5,345 nt of DNA, taken from the NCBI GenBank assembly GCA_965365655.1, contig CBDUCN010000345.1, positions 1 through 5,345 on the forward strand. The letters are read 5' to 3'. Position 1 is the first letter of the stretch. Each line of letters opens with the position of its first letter. The notes beneath the pieces are model-generated. The model saw only the letters and a program-made list of their open reading frames with translations, did not search any database and had not been told where the DNA came from. Source of the stretch: JBFHNV01 sp965365655 (lineage in GTDB: Bacteria; Pseudomonadota; Gammaproteobacteria; HK1). Positions 1-4,773 of this stretch are shown one piece after another. The position numbers were made by a program, and so were the translations under genes.

Positions 1-222
1 GACGACGACGATCGCCGCCGCGGGCGCGAACGTGAGCGCGGCGGCGACGGCGAGGACTTCTGGGAGGACGTGCACGAGGTGCTCGCGAACCTGACGCTCG
101 CACTGGTGCTGGTGCACATCGCGGGGGTGATCGTGTCGAGCGCGCTGCACCGCGAGAACCTCGTGCGCGCGATGGTCACCGGGCGCAAGCGCGCGCCGCC
201 GGGCGGCGCGGACACGCGCTGA
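1..222 (+). CDS. Cytochrome b561 / Ni-hydrogenase-type cytochrome b, C-terminal fragment
   Basis: Frame 1 is open from the window edge to a TGA at 220-222, giving the last 73 residues of a protein whose start lies outside. The fragment opens with a strongly charged, Asp/Arg/Glu-rich loop (about residues 1-22). A hydrophobic helix with LVLVHIAGV (about 27-46) follows, then a basic tail with HRENLVRAMVTGRKR (50-64). This helix and the HRENLVRAM-TGRKR ending are typical of the last transmembrane segment and cytoplasmic tail of bacterial di-heme cytochrome b561 proteins, the b subunit type that passes electrons between quinones and periplasmic partners. His25 (in VHEVLANL) and His39 (in LVHIAGV) are the visible candidate heme-ligand positions; which one ligates heme cannot be settled from the fragment. 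The gene converges with the oxidoreductase gene to its right. Family assignment is good; the partner and substrate are unknown. Confidence 0.8.
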   Translation, partial: DDDDRRRGRERERGGDGEDFWEDVHEVLANLTLALVLVHIAGVIVSSALHRENLVRAMVTGRKRAPPGGADTR

Positions 223-239
223 CGCGACGCCGGCGCGGA

Positions 240-256
240 GCGCGGCATGACCGCGC
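240..256. terminator. Small GC hairpin between convergent genes
   Basis: A perfect 6-bp inverted repeat (GCGCGG, 5-base loop CATGA, CCGCGC) lies in the 53-base gap between the stop codons of the cytochrome b561 fragment and the convergent oxidoreductase gene. Its position suits a shared bidirectional terminator. It has no T-tract on either strand, and short GC palindromes arise easily by chance in DNA this GC-rich, so this is only a candidate. Confidence 0.25.
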
Positions 257-275
257 CTCGCGGGCGCGCGCGCCG

Positions 276-1598
276 TCAGTCCAGCATGCGGTCCAGCGCG
301 TCGCGCAGCCGGTACCAGCGCCCGACCAGCGGCGCGAACCACGGCCGTCCCGAGTAGCCCGGCAGGGTCGGCATGTCGATGCCGTCGAACGCGCTGGGGG
401 CGTTCGCGCGCGCGATCAGCAGCGCGGCACGGTAGCCCAGCCAGCTCATCATCACGACGCCGCTGCCGTTGCAGCCCGCCGCGTAGTGCACGCCCTCGTG
501 CTGCCCGACGTGGGGCATGAAGTCGAACGTGAAGGCCACGTTGCCGGTCCAGGAGTGGGTGACGCGCACGCCGGCCAGCTGCGGCCACACGCGCAGCATG
601 CTGCGGTGGAGCAGGCGTGCGCTTTCCACCGCGCCGGTCGTCGAGAACGCCTCACGGCCGCCGAACATCACCCGGTCGCCGCCGGGTGCGATGCGGAAGT
701 AGCTGAGGACCCGCTTGGTGTCGCTGATCGTGCGCAGGTTCGGCGTCAACGCCCGCGCGCGTTCCGCGCCGATCGGCTCGGTCACGATGATGTAGCTGCC
801 GAGCGGCACCAGGCGGCGGCGCAGCCAGGGGCTCTCCGCGCCGGTGTAGCCGTTGGTCGCGCGCAGCACCGCGTCGGCGGCGATCTCGCCGGCGTCCGTC
901 GCGAGCGTGAAGCCGCTGCCGCGGCGCTCGACCGCGTGCACGCGGGTGTTCGCGCACAGCGTCACGCCGCGGCGCCGGCACGCGTCGAGCAGGCCGCGGT
1001 GGTAGAGCGCCGGATGGATCTGCGCCGCGCCGTCGACCACCATGCCGCCGCGGTAGAACGGCGAGTCGATCTCCTCGCGCAGGCGAGCCTCCGGGAGCAG
1101 GCGCACGTGGCCCGTGCCGTCCGGGTCCAGGCTCGCCGCCTTGTGCTCGAGCTCGCGGTAGTGCGCGCGCGTGCACGCCGCGACCAGGCGTCCGCTCTTC
1201 AGGTAATGGCACTCGATGCCCTCGCGCGCGAGGACCTCCTCGAGGTGGCGCTGCGCGTGCGCGCCCTCGCGCAGCAGCGCGTCGTAGCGCTCGCGGCCGA
1301 GGCGCGCGATCAGAGGGGACTCGCCGGAGCCCGCGGGCGGCTTGCCCAGGTTCACGCCGGCGCTGACGTGGCCGCCGTTGCGGGTGCTCGCGCCCTCGCC
1401 GAAGCGCTGCGCCTCGATCACCGTGACCCCGATGCCGCGCCGCGCGAGCTCCAGCGCGCAGCTCAGCCCCGTGTAGCCGCTGCCGATCACGGCGACGTCG
1501 GTGCGCGGCGGCAGCGCCGCGCTGCCGTCTGCGGTCGGCGGTGCGGCCTCCCACCAGAACGGCTCGGGCCGGAAGTCGGGGTGCAGGATGTCGCTCAA
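276..1598 (-). CDS. FAD-dependent oxidoreductase, DAO family (gamma-glutamylputrescine oxidase-like)
   Basis: A 440-residue flavoprotein of the DAO family, which oxidises amines or amino acids with FAD. The N-terminal FRPEPFWWEAAPP segment (9-21) is common in OrdL/PuuB-type oxidases. A Rossmann dinucleotide-binding motif, DVAVIGSGYTG (34-44), follows, then GASTRNGGHVSAG (69-81), equivalent to the RNGG loop that contacts the flavin in this family. The C-terminal AAGCNGSGVVMMSW region (373-386) matches the second FAD-binding stretch. Length is normal for the family and the gene looks intact. The start is a TTG (1598-1596). It is the only usable start between an in-frame stop at 1649-1647 and the conserved FWW motif, and no clear Shine-Dalgarno precedes it, so translation may be weak. 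It lies 208 bases downstream of another minus-strand gene. The substrate is not determined: gamma-glutamylputrescine is the nearest characterised case, but other amines, N-methylated amino acids or proline-like substrates are possible. Confidence 0.88.
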   Translation of the reverse strand: MSDILHPDFRPEPFWWEAAPPTADGSAALPPRTDVAVIGSGYTGLSCALELARRGIGVTVIEAQRFGEGASTRNGGHVSAGVNLGKPPAGSGESPLIARLGRERYDALLREGAHAQRHLEEVLAREGIECHYLKSGRLVAACTRAHYRELEHKAASLDPDGTGHVRLLPEARLREEIDSPFYRGGMVVDGAAQIHPALYHRGLLDACRRRGVTLCANTRVHAVERRGSGFTLATDAGEIAADAVLRATNGYTGAESPWLRRRLVPLGSYIIVTEPIGAERARALTPNLRTISDTKRVLSYFRIAPGGDRVMFGGREAFSTTGAVESARLLHRSMLRVWPQLAGVRVTHSWTGNVAFTFDFMPHVGQHEGVHYAAGCNGSGVVMMSWLGYRAALLIARANAPSAFDGIDMPTLPGYSGRPWFAPLVGRWYRLRDALDRMLD

Positions 1599-1762
1599 CG
1601 AACGGTGCCGATGCGGCCGGGGGGTGCGGTGCGGTGGCGGCGATCTTCACACACGCGCGGACGTTACCGGGAGCGGCCGCCGCACGGCATCGGGATCCGG
1701 GCGTGCCGTCGGCGCGGAGGCCATCGACGGGGCCTGACGCCGTGCCCGAACTCGAGCTTGCG

Positions 1763-1806
1763 GGCGGCGCCGCACGCACCGGGGGCGGCACCGCCCTGGC
1801 GCCGCC
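1763..1806 (-). terminator. Nested inverted repeats just after the 145-residue gene
   Basis: Directly downstream of the minus-strand stop codon at 1807-1809, a perfect 9-bp inverted repeat (GGCGGCGCC at 1763-1771, GGCGCCGCC at 1798-1806) encloses a second small hairpin (GGGCG at 1783-1787, CGCCC at 1792-1796). The placement fits a transcript end or an RNA-stabilising 3' structure. No T-rich tract follows on the minus strand, so it would not be a textbook intrinsic terminator. The high GC content makes chance structure plausible. Confidence 0.35.
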
Positions 1807-2244
1807 TCAGGACTGGAAGTTGCTCCAGAGCACGTAGGTCCAGCGCCCGTCGATCAGCATGACGTCGTTGACCATCCCCGGCCGGCCTTCGCCGTCGGCC
1901 TGGTACGCCTTCACGCGGGGCATGTCGTCGCGCACCTGCTTGCGCATCGCGGCGACGTCCAGCAGGTCGGCGCGCCAGGCGCCGATCCTCGGCTCGAAGA
2001 ATCCCTCGAGCGAGCCGCTGTCGCGCTCGATGTACTGCAGGTAAGGCGGGTTGAAGCGATCGCGAACCTCGTCGTAGCGGTTCTCGATCATCGCGAGGTA
2101 GGTCGCGTGCACGAACTCGCGAGCGGTCTGTCCGTGGCGGTCGACGGGGCCGGGAGGCGCGGCAACGGGGCCCGCGATCGCGAGCCACGCGCTCGCCGCG
2201 AGCAGCAGCATCCCGACGCCCCCGAGCAGGATCTCCGATCGCAT
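1807..2244 (-). CDS. Uncharacterised exported or membrane-anchored 145-residue protein
   Basis: I do not recognise the family. The ORF could extend upstream to 2520. The ATG at 2244-2242 is chosen because a GGGAGG Shine-Dalgarno sits 5 bases before it and because the protein then begins with a signal-like segment. That segment is one Arg at position 2 followed by a hydrophobic run, LLGGVGMLLLAASAWLAIAG (about 6-25), with possible signal-peptidase sites around GPVAAP (25-30); an uncleaved N-terminal anchor is also possible. The mature part is polar with many aromatic residues. It contains an amphipathic helix-like stretch, TAREFVHATYLAMIENRYDEVRD (40-62, written here only as its ends TAREFV and YDEVRD matter), and ends in MLIDGRWTYVLWSNF (129-143), which resembles the closing beta-strand pair of small cystatin- or NTF2-like folds. 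That resemblance is an impression, not a family match. It is transcribed in the same direction as the oxidoreductase gene 208 bases downstream and divergently from the folX operon. Confidence 0.72.
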   Translation of the reverse strand: MRSEILLGGVGMLLLAASAWLAIAGPVAAPPGPVDRHGQTAREFVHATYLAMIENRYDEVRDRFNPPYLQYIERDSGSLEGFFEPRIGAWRADLLDVAAMRKQVRDDMPRVKAYQADGEGRPGMVNDVMLIDGRWTYVLWSNFQS

Positions 2245-2592
2245 GCACGCCTCCCGTTGACACCGTGTACGTGCGCGCCGCCGCGACGGACCGTCGGGAG
2301 GGGACACGACACAGCCGCTATCGGCCCCCGCGGAACCCGCCTTGAGCACGACGTCCGCAACGCTGCGCCCGGCTCGCACCGACGCACGCGCCGCGCCGGC
2401 ACCGGCCGGGCTGTCGCACGCGTCACGCAGCCCGGGGAACGGGTGGGGCGTGCGTCCGTCCCCGCGTGGGGCCGCACCCGGCTCCGCGTCATTGACAAAT
2501 ATTCGACATGACCGCCTCACGGGCAGCCCGTGGCCAGCCCGCCGACGACGCAGGAGCCGATTGAGAGGCCCTCTTCGGCCCTTGCAGCCGGC
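2245..2592. other. Gene-free region between divergent transcription units
   Basis: I see no convincing gene here. ORFs on both strands are Arg/Pro/Ala-rich, lack ribosome-binding sites and match nothing I know. It must carry the promoter for the leftward 145-residue gene, but no good -35/-10 pair is visible for it. Small dyads stand out: a 13-bp palindrome CGACGGACCGTCG (2284-2296), about 40 bases upstream of that gene's start, and an 11-bp palindrome AGAGGCCCTCT (2564-2574), 18 bases before the folX -35 box. TTGACA also occurs on the plus strand at 2257-2262 and 2492-2497 without a matching -10 box, the second in a short AT-rich patch (2491-2509). These may be regulatory or chance. Confidence 0.6.
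2250..2255 (-). promoter_or_regulatory. Shine-Dalgarno deciding the start of the 145-residue gene
   Basis: On the minus strand the sequence reads GGGAGG, then 5 bases, then ATG at 2244-2242. This is the best ribosome-binding site in the leftward block and rules against the longer reading of the ORF starting near 2520, whose extra N-terminal part is Arg/Pro/Ala-rich and looks non-coding. Confidence 0.75.
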
Positions 2593-2621
2593 TTGACAAG
2601 CTGCAGATGTCTAAGTACTGT
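2593..2621 (+). promoter_or_regulatory. Sigma70-type promoter of the folX-folE-folM operon
   Basis: A consensus -35 box TTGACA (2593-2598) is followed after exactly 17 bases by TACTGT (2616-2621). This matches the -10 consensus at 3 of 6 positions, including the key first two and the last. The expected start of transcription is near 2628, leaving a 5' leader of about 75 bases before folX. The area is clearly more AT-rich than its surroundings. The -35 box sits inside an 11-bp dyad GCTTG-A-CAAGC (2591-2601). A weaker alternative -10 is TAAATT (2644-2649), but it lacks a good -35 at the right distance. Confidence 0.65.
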
Positions 2622-2644
2622 CTCGACCTATCTAGACCTTGTCT
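2608..2644 (+). repeat. Three TGTCT boxes spaced by helical turns across the promoter
   Basis: TGTCT occurs at 2608-2612, 2619-2623 and 2640-2644, so the offsets are 11 and 21 bases, about one and two helical turns. The first and last are extended to TGTCTAA. All three would lie on the same DNA face, straddling the spacer, the -10 box and the early transcribed region. This layout resembles a multi-site operator, but a 5-base motif is short and no regulator family is identified. Confidence 0.35.
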
Positions 2645-2645
2645 A
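2633..2645. promoter_or_regulatory. Candidate operator dyad TAGAC-N3-GTCTA
   Basis: A perfect 5-bp inverted repeat with a 3-base centre lies at about +6 to +18 relative to the predicted folX transcription start. A repressor bound here would block early elongation. It overlaps the third TGTCT box. I do not recognise it as the site of a named regulator; it does not look like a TyrR/PhhR box (TGTAAA-N6-TTTACA). Confidence 0.4.
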
Positions 2646-2692
2646 AATTCCTTTAGCGGTCCGACCGAACGCCGTACCGCCCCGACCACGAC

Positions 2693-2696
2693 AGGA
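2693..2696 (+). promoter_or_regulatory. Shine-Dalgarno of folX
   Basis: AGGA lies 6 bases before the ATG at 2703. It supports this start over the ATG at 2607, which lies within the promoter spacer upstream of the predicted transcription start, and over the in-frame ATG at 2736, which has no purine-rich site before it. Confidence 0.6.
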
Positions 2697-2702
2697 CTCA
2701 CG

Positions 2703-3185
2703 ATGAACACCCTCGTTGCTTCCCGCGATGGCGACATGACCGTCCGCGCCCGCGACGCGGCCTCCCGGGGCCGCAGCGTGCGTGCGTGCACGTCGGCCGC
2801 GGTCGCGACCATCCGCGTGCACGACCTGCGGCTTCGCACCTACGTCGGATTCAACCCCGATGAGCGGGCCAAGCAGCAGGATGTCGTGATCAATCTCGAG
2901 ATCGCGTACCGCATGGCCGACGGCGTGCGCGACGACCGCGTCGAGGATGCGCTCGACTACAAGACCGTCACCAAGGCCGTGATCGCACACGTCGAGGGCG
3001 GGCGGTTCCTGCTGCTCGAGAAACTCACGGCCGACCTGCTCGATCTCTGCAGCGCGCACCCCGCGGTCGAGCACGCGCGCGTGCGAGTCGAGAAGCCGCA
3101 CGCGCTGCGCTTCGCCGACTCGGTCTCGGTCACCCTGGAATACCGTGCCAACGGGCACCCTGCACACTCGGAGAGAGCACAGTGA
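2703..3185 (+). CDS. folX: Dihydroneopterin triphosphate 2'-epimerase FolX
   Basis: Epimerises C2' of the side chain of 7,8-dihydroneopterin triphosphate to give dihydromonapterin triphosphate, in the cytoplasm. It belongs to the FolB/FolX tunnelling-fold family. FolX rather than FolB (aldolase) is indicated by segments close to E. coli FolX: IRVHDLRLRTYVGF (37-50), ALDYKTVTK (83-91), HVEGGRFLLLEKLT (96-109) and KPHALRFADSVSVTL (131-145). Glu54, Tyr86 and Lys131 are at positions expected for family active-site residues. The protein is 160 residues against about 120 for E. coli FolX. The extra length is about 35 N-terminal residues, Arg/Ala/Ser-rich, plus a short polar C-terminal tail. A later start, such as the in-frame GTG at 2778, would remove most of the extension, but the ATG at 2703 has the visible ribosome-binding site. 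It is the first gene of the operon; its stop overlaps the folE start by 4 bases (GTGA), suggesting translational coupling. Confidence 0.9.
   Translation: MNTLVASRDGDMTVRARDAASRGRSVRACTSAAVATIRVHDLRLRTYVGFNPDERAKQQDVVINLEIAYRMADGVRDDRVEDALDYKTVTKAVIAHVEGGRFLLLEKLTADLLDLCSAHPAVEHARVRVEKPHALRFADSVSVTLEYRANGHPAHSERAQ
3170..3175 (+). promoter_or_regulatory. Shine-Dalgarno of folE inside the end of folX
   Basis: GGAGAG lies within the last folX codons, 6 bases before the GTG start of folE at 3182. It supports the GTG that overlaps the folX stop. Confidence 0.65.
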
Positions 3186-3865
3186 GCGCCAATCCCATAC
3201 TCGTCAGTAGCGACACCTGCGTCGACCTGAGCCCGGAGGCGGCGCTCGTGCGCGAGGCGCTCGTCGAGCGCGGCCTCGAGACGCCGATGCTCGACAACGG
3301 CCTGAGCCCGCGGCAGAAGTATCAGCGCATCAAGAGCCTGATGACGGACGTCGTCAACACGCTGGGTCTCGACCTCGGCGACGACAGCCTCGCGGAGACG
3401 CCGCACCGCATCGCGAAGATGTACGTCGACGAGATCTTCGCCGGGCTCGATTACTCGACCTTTCCGAAACTCTCGCTGATCGACAACAAGTTCGGTGCGA
3501 GCGAGATGGTGAAGGTGTCCGACATCCACCTCACGAGCACCTGCGAGCATCACTTCGTGACAATCGACGGGATCGCCCATGTCGCCTACGTGCCGAAGGA
3601 CAAGGTGATCGGGCTGTCGAAGATCAACCGGCTGGTGCGCTTCTTCGGCCAGCGGCCGCAGGTCCAGGAGCGCCTGACGCGCCAGATCCTGGTCGCGATG
3701 CAGGTGCTGCTCGGCACCGACGACGTCGCCGTCGCGATCGACGCGACGCACTACTGCGTGAAGGCCCGCGGCGTCATGGACACGGGCTCGCGCACCCGCA
3801 CCTCGGCGCTCGGCGGCGTGTTCCAGCGCGAGGCGGCCGTCCGGGCCGAGTTCCTCGCGGCATGA
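3182..3865 (+). CDS. folE: GTP cyclohydrolase I, zinc-dependent type IA (FolE)
   Basis: Catalyses GTP to 7,8-dihydroneopterin triphosphate plus formate, the first step of pterin synthesis; the family forms cytoplasmic toroidal decamers. The 227-residue protein tracks E. coli FolE along its whole length: EAALVREALVERGLETP (19-35), DDSLAETPHRIAKMYVDEIF (67-86), LTSTCEHHFVTIDG (117-130), IGLSKINRLVRFF (143-155), RPQVQERLT (158-166), HYCVKARGVMD (190-200) and SALGGVF (208-214). Zinc ligands are present as Cys121, His124 and Cys192 (E. coli Cys110, His113, Cys181), so this is the zinc type and not the metal-flexible FolE2. The GTG start overlaps the folX stop and the TGA overlaps the folM ATG (ATGA). 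Its place between folX and folM suggests that this copy feeds monapterin synthesis; whether another folE elsewhere serves folate cannot be seen. Confidence 0.96.
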   Translation: MSANPILVSSDTCVDLSPEAALVREALVERGLETPMLDNGLSPRQKYQRIKSLMTDVVNTLGLDLGDDSLAETPHRIAKMYVDEIFAGLDYSTFPKLSLIDNKFGASEMVKVSDIHLTSTCEHHFVTIDGIAHVAYVPKDKVIGLSKINRLVRFFGQRPQVQERLTRQILVAMQVLLGTDDVAVAIDATHYCVKARGVMDTGSRTRTSALGGVFQREAAVRAEFLAA

Positions 3866-4581
3866 ACGCCGAGCCGGTCCTGATCACGGGCGTCGGACGG
3901 CGCCTCGGGCTGCACCTCGCACGCACCTTCCTCGCGCGCGGCACGCCGGTGATCGGCACCTACCGCAGCGAGCGCGCCGGCGTCGACACGCTGCGCGAGG
4001 CCGGCGCGGAGCTGCACCGCGTGGAGCTGGACGACGAGCGCCAGATCGACGCGCTCGTCGCGGCGGTGAGGAAGCGCCACCCGCGCCTTCGCGCGCTGAT
4101 CCACAACGCGTCGGAGTGGCTGTCCGAGGCCGACGGCCACGAGCCCGGCGAGGTCATGCGACGCGTGATGCAGGTGCACGTCGTCGCGCCGTACCTGATG
4201 AACCTCGCGCTCGCGCCGCTGCTCGAGGCGAGCGCGCACCCGCACGCCGACATCATCCACGTGGGCGACCACGTCAGCAGCCGCGGCAGCCGCAAGCACG
4301 TCGCCTATGCGGCCAGCAAGGCCGCCCAGGACAATCTCACGCTGTCCTTCGCCGCGCGCCTCGCACCGAAGGTGAAGGTCAACTCGATCGCCCCCGCGCT
4401 CGTGATCTTCAACGACGGCGACGACGAGGCGTACCGCGAGAAGGCCCGGCGCAGGAGCCTGATCGGCCGCGAGGCGGGGCTTGCCGAGTTCCAGGACGCG
4501 GTGGATTACCTGCTCGCCAGCGGCTACGTGACCGGCCGGGTGCTGCCGCTGGACGGCGGGCGTCACCTGGTCGCCGCCTGA
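3862..4581 (+). CDS. folM: Dihydromonapterin reductase FolM (pteridine reductase-like SDR)
   Basis: Reduces 7,8-dihydromonapterin to tetrahydromonapterin with NADPH and can also have dihydrofolate reductase side activity. It is a 239-residue short-chain dehydrogenase. The cofactor loop is ITGVGRRLG (8-16), with the RR typical of NADP-preferring pteridine reductases. HNASEW (81-86), the catalytic YAASK (Tyr149, Lys153), VKVNSIAPALVIFN (171-184) and the terminal LDGGRHL (230-236) closely follow E. coli FolM. Asp136 occupies the usual catalytic Ser position, 13 residues before the Tyr. The same substitution is seen in E. coli FolM and in the trypanosomatid pteridine reductase PTR1, so it marks the subfamily rather than a defect. 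The ATG overlaps the folE stop by 4 bases and has no strong Shine-Dalgarno, so translation probably depends on coupling to folE. Confidence 0.93.
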   Translation: MNAEPVLITGVGRRLGLHLARTFLARGTPVIGTYRSERAGVDTLREAGAELHRVELDDERQIDALVAAVRKRHPRLRALIHNASEWLSEADGHEPGEVMRRVMQVHVVAPYLMNLALAPLLEASAHPHADIIHVGDHVSSRGSRKHVAYAASKAAQDNLTLSFAARLAPKVKVNSIAPALVIFNDGDDEAYREKARRRSLIGREAGLAEFQDAVDYLLASGYVTGRVLPLDGGRHLVAA

Positions 4582-4609
4582 CGCGCGCCGGCGACCGGCG
4601 CGCGTCAGG
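4577..4609 (+). terminator. Perfect 15-bp hairpin containing the folM stop codon
   Basis: The arm CCTGACGCGCGCCGG (4577-4591) pairs perfectly with 4595-4609 around a 3-base loop (CGA). The TGA stop of folM (4579-4581) lies inside the left arm. Position and strength point to the end of the folX-folE-folM transcript. No T-tract follows, so it may act with Rho or as a 3' stabiliser rather than as a classical intrinsic terminator; being symmetric, it could also serve the convergent gene. Confidence 0.65.
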
Positions 4610-4652
4610 AGGTCTACCCCCCGGAGGTCCGCCCCCCGGAGGTTCGTGCCGC
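4608..4652 (+). repeat. Three 15-bp tandem repeats beginning GGAGGT
   Basis: Units start at 4608, 4623 and 4638. The first two, GGAGGTCTACCCCCC and GGAGGTCCGCCCCCC, agree at 13 of 15 bases; the third agrees with the second at 11 of 15. Further GGAGGT (4697-4702) and GGAGAT (4711-4716) occur 14 bases apart downstream, which may be decayed copies. The array starts within the last two bases of the folM hairpin and lies in the 192-base gap between convergent genes. No protein-coding role is evident. Confidence 0.6.
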
Positions 4653-4753
4653 GAAACCTCGCGAGCAGCAGCTGCGCTCCTCGCCGTTCGCACCCTGGAG
4701 GTTGCTGCCTGGAGATCTACACGCTCGCCCGTGTGCTCCTCCCGCAACCCCTT

Positions 4754-4769
4754 CGACGCCGCGGCGTCG
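4754..4769. terminator. 16-bp perfect palindrome just beyond the PEP-CTERM-like gene
   Basis: CGACGCCGCGGCGTCG is fully self-complementary and ends 4 bases beyond the stop codon of the minus-strand gene. As RNA it would form a 6-bp stem with a 4-base loop. It could be that gene's terminator, but no T-tract follows on the minus strand. A protein-binding site is the alternative. Confidence 0.35.
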
Positions 4770-4773
4770 CGCC

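Noticed and set aside
652..1791. A 379-residue minus-strand ORF in another frame of the oxidoreductase gene
   Set aside because: The protein is almost entirely Arg, Ala, Pro and Gly, the usual out-of-frame product of GC-rich coding DNA.
486..1862. A 458-residue plus-strand ORF opposite the oxidoreductase gene
   Set aside because: Arg/Ala/His/Val-rich, low-complexity translation without domains or a ribosome-binding site. It is the antisense shadow of a well-supported flavoprotein gene in GC-rich DNA.
2257..2262. TTGACA as a rightward promoter close to the 145-residue gene
   Set aside because: No -10-like hexamer lies 16-18 bases downstream and no gene follows in that direction for over 400 bases.
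2245..2520. A 92-residue N-terminal extension of the 145-residue protein
   Set aside because: The extension is Arg/Pro/Ala-rich with no ribosome-binding site, and it would bury the signal-like segment; the GGGAGG at 2250-2255 supports the internal ATG.
2607..2702. folX starting at the ATG at 2607
   Set aside because: That ATG lies between the -35 and -10 boxes of the predicted promoter, has no ribosome-binding site, and the extra residues resemble no FolX sequence.
2957..3751. A 264-residue minus-strand ORF antisense to folX/folE
   Set aside because: It overlaps two strongly supported genes, and its Arg/Val/Asp/His-rich translation has no recognisable domain.
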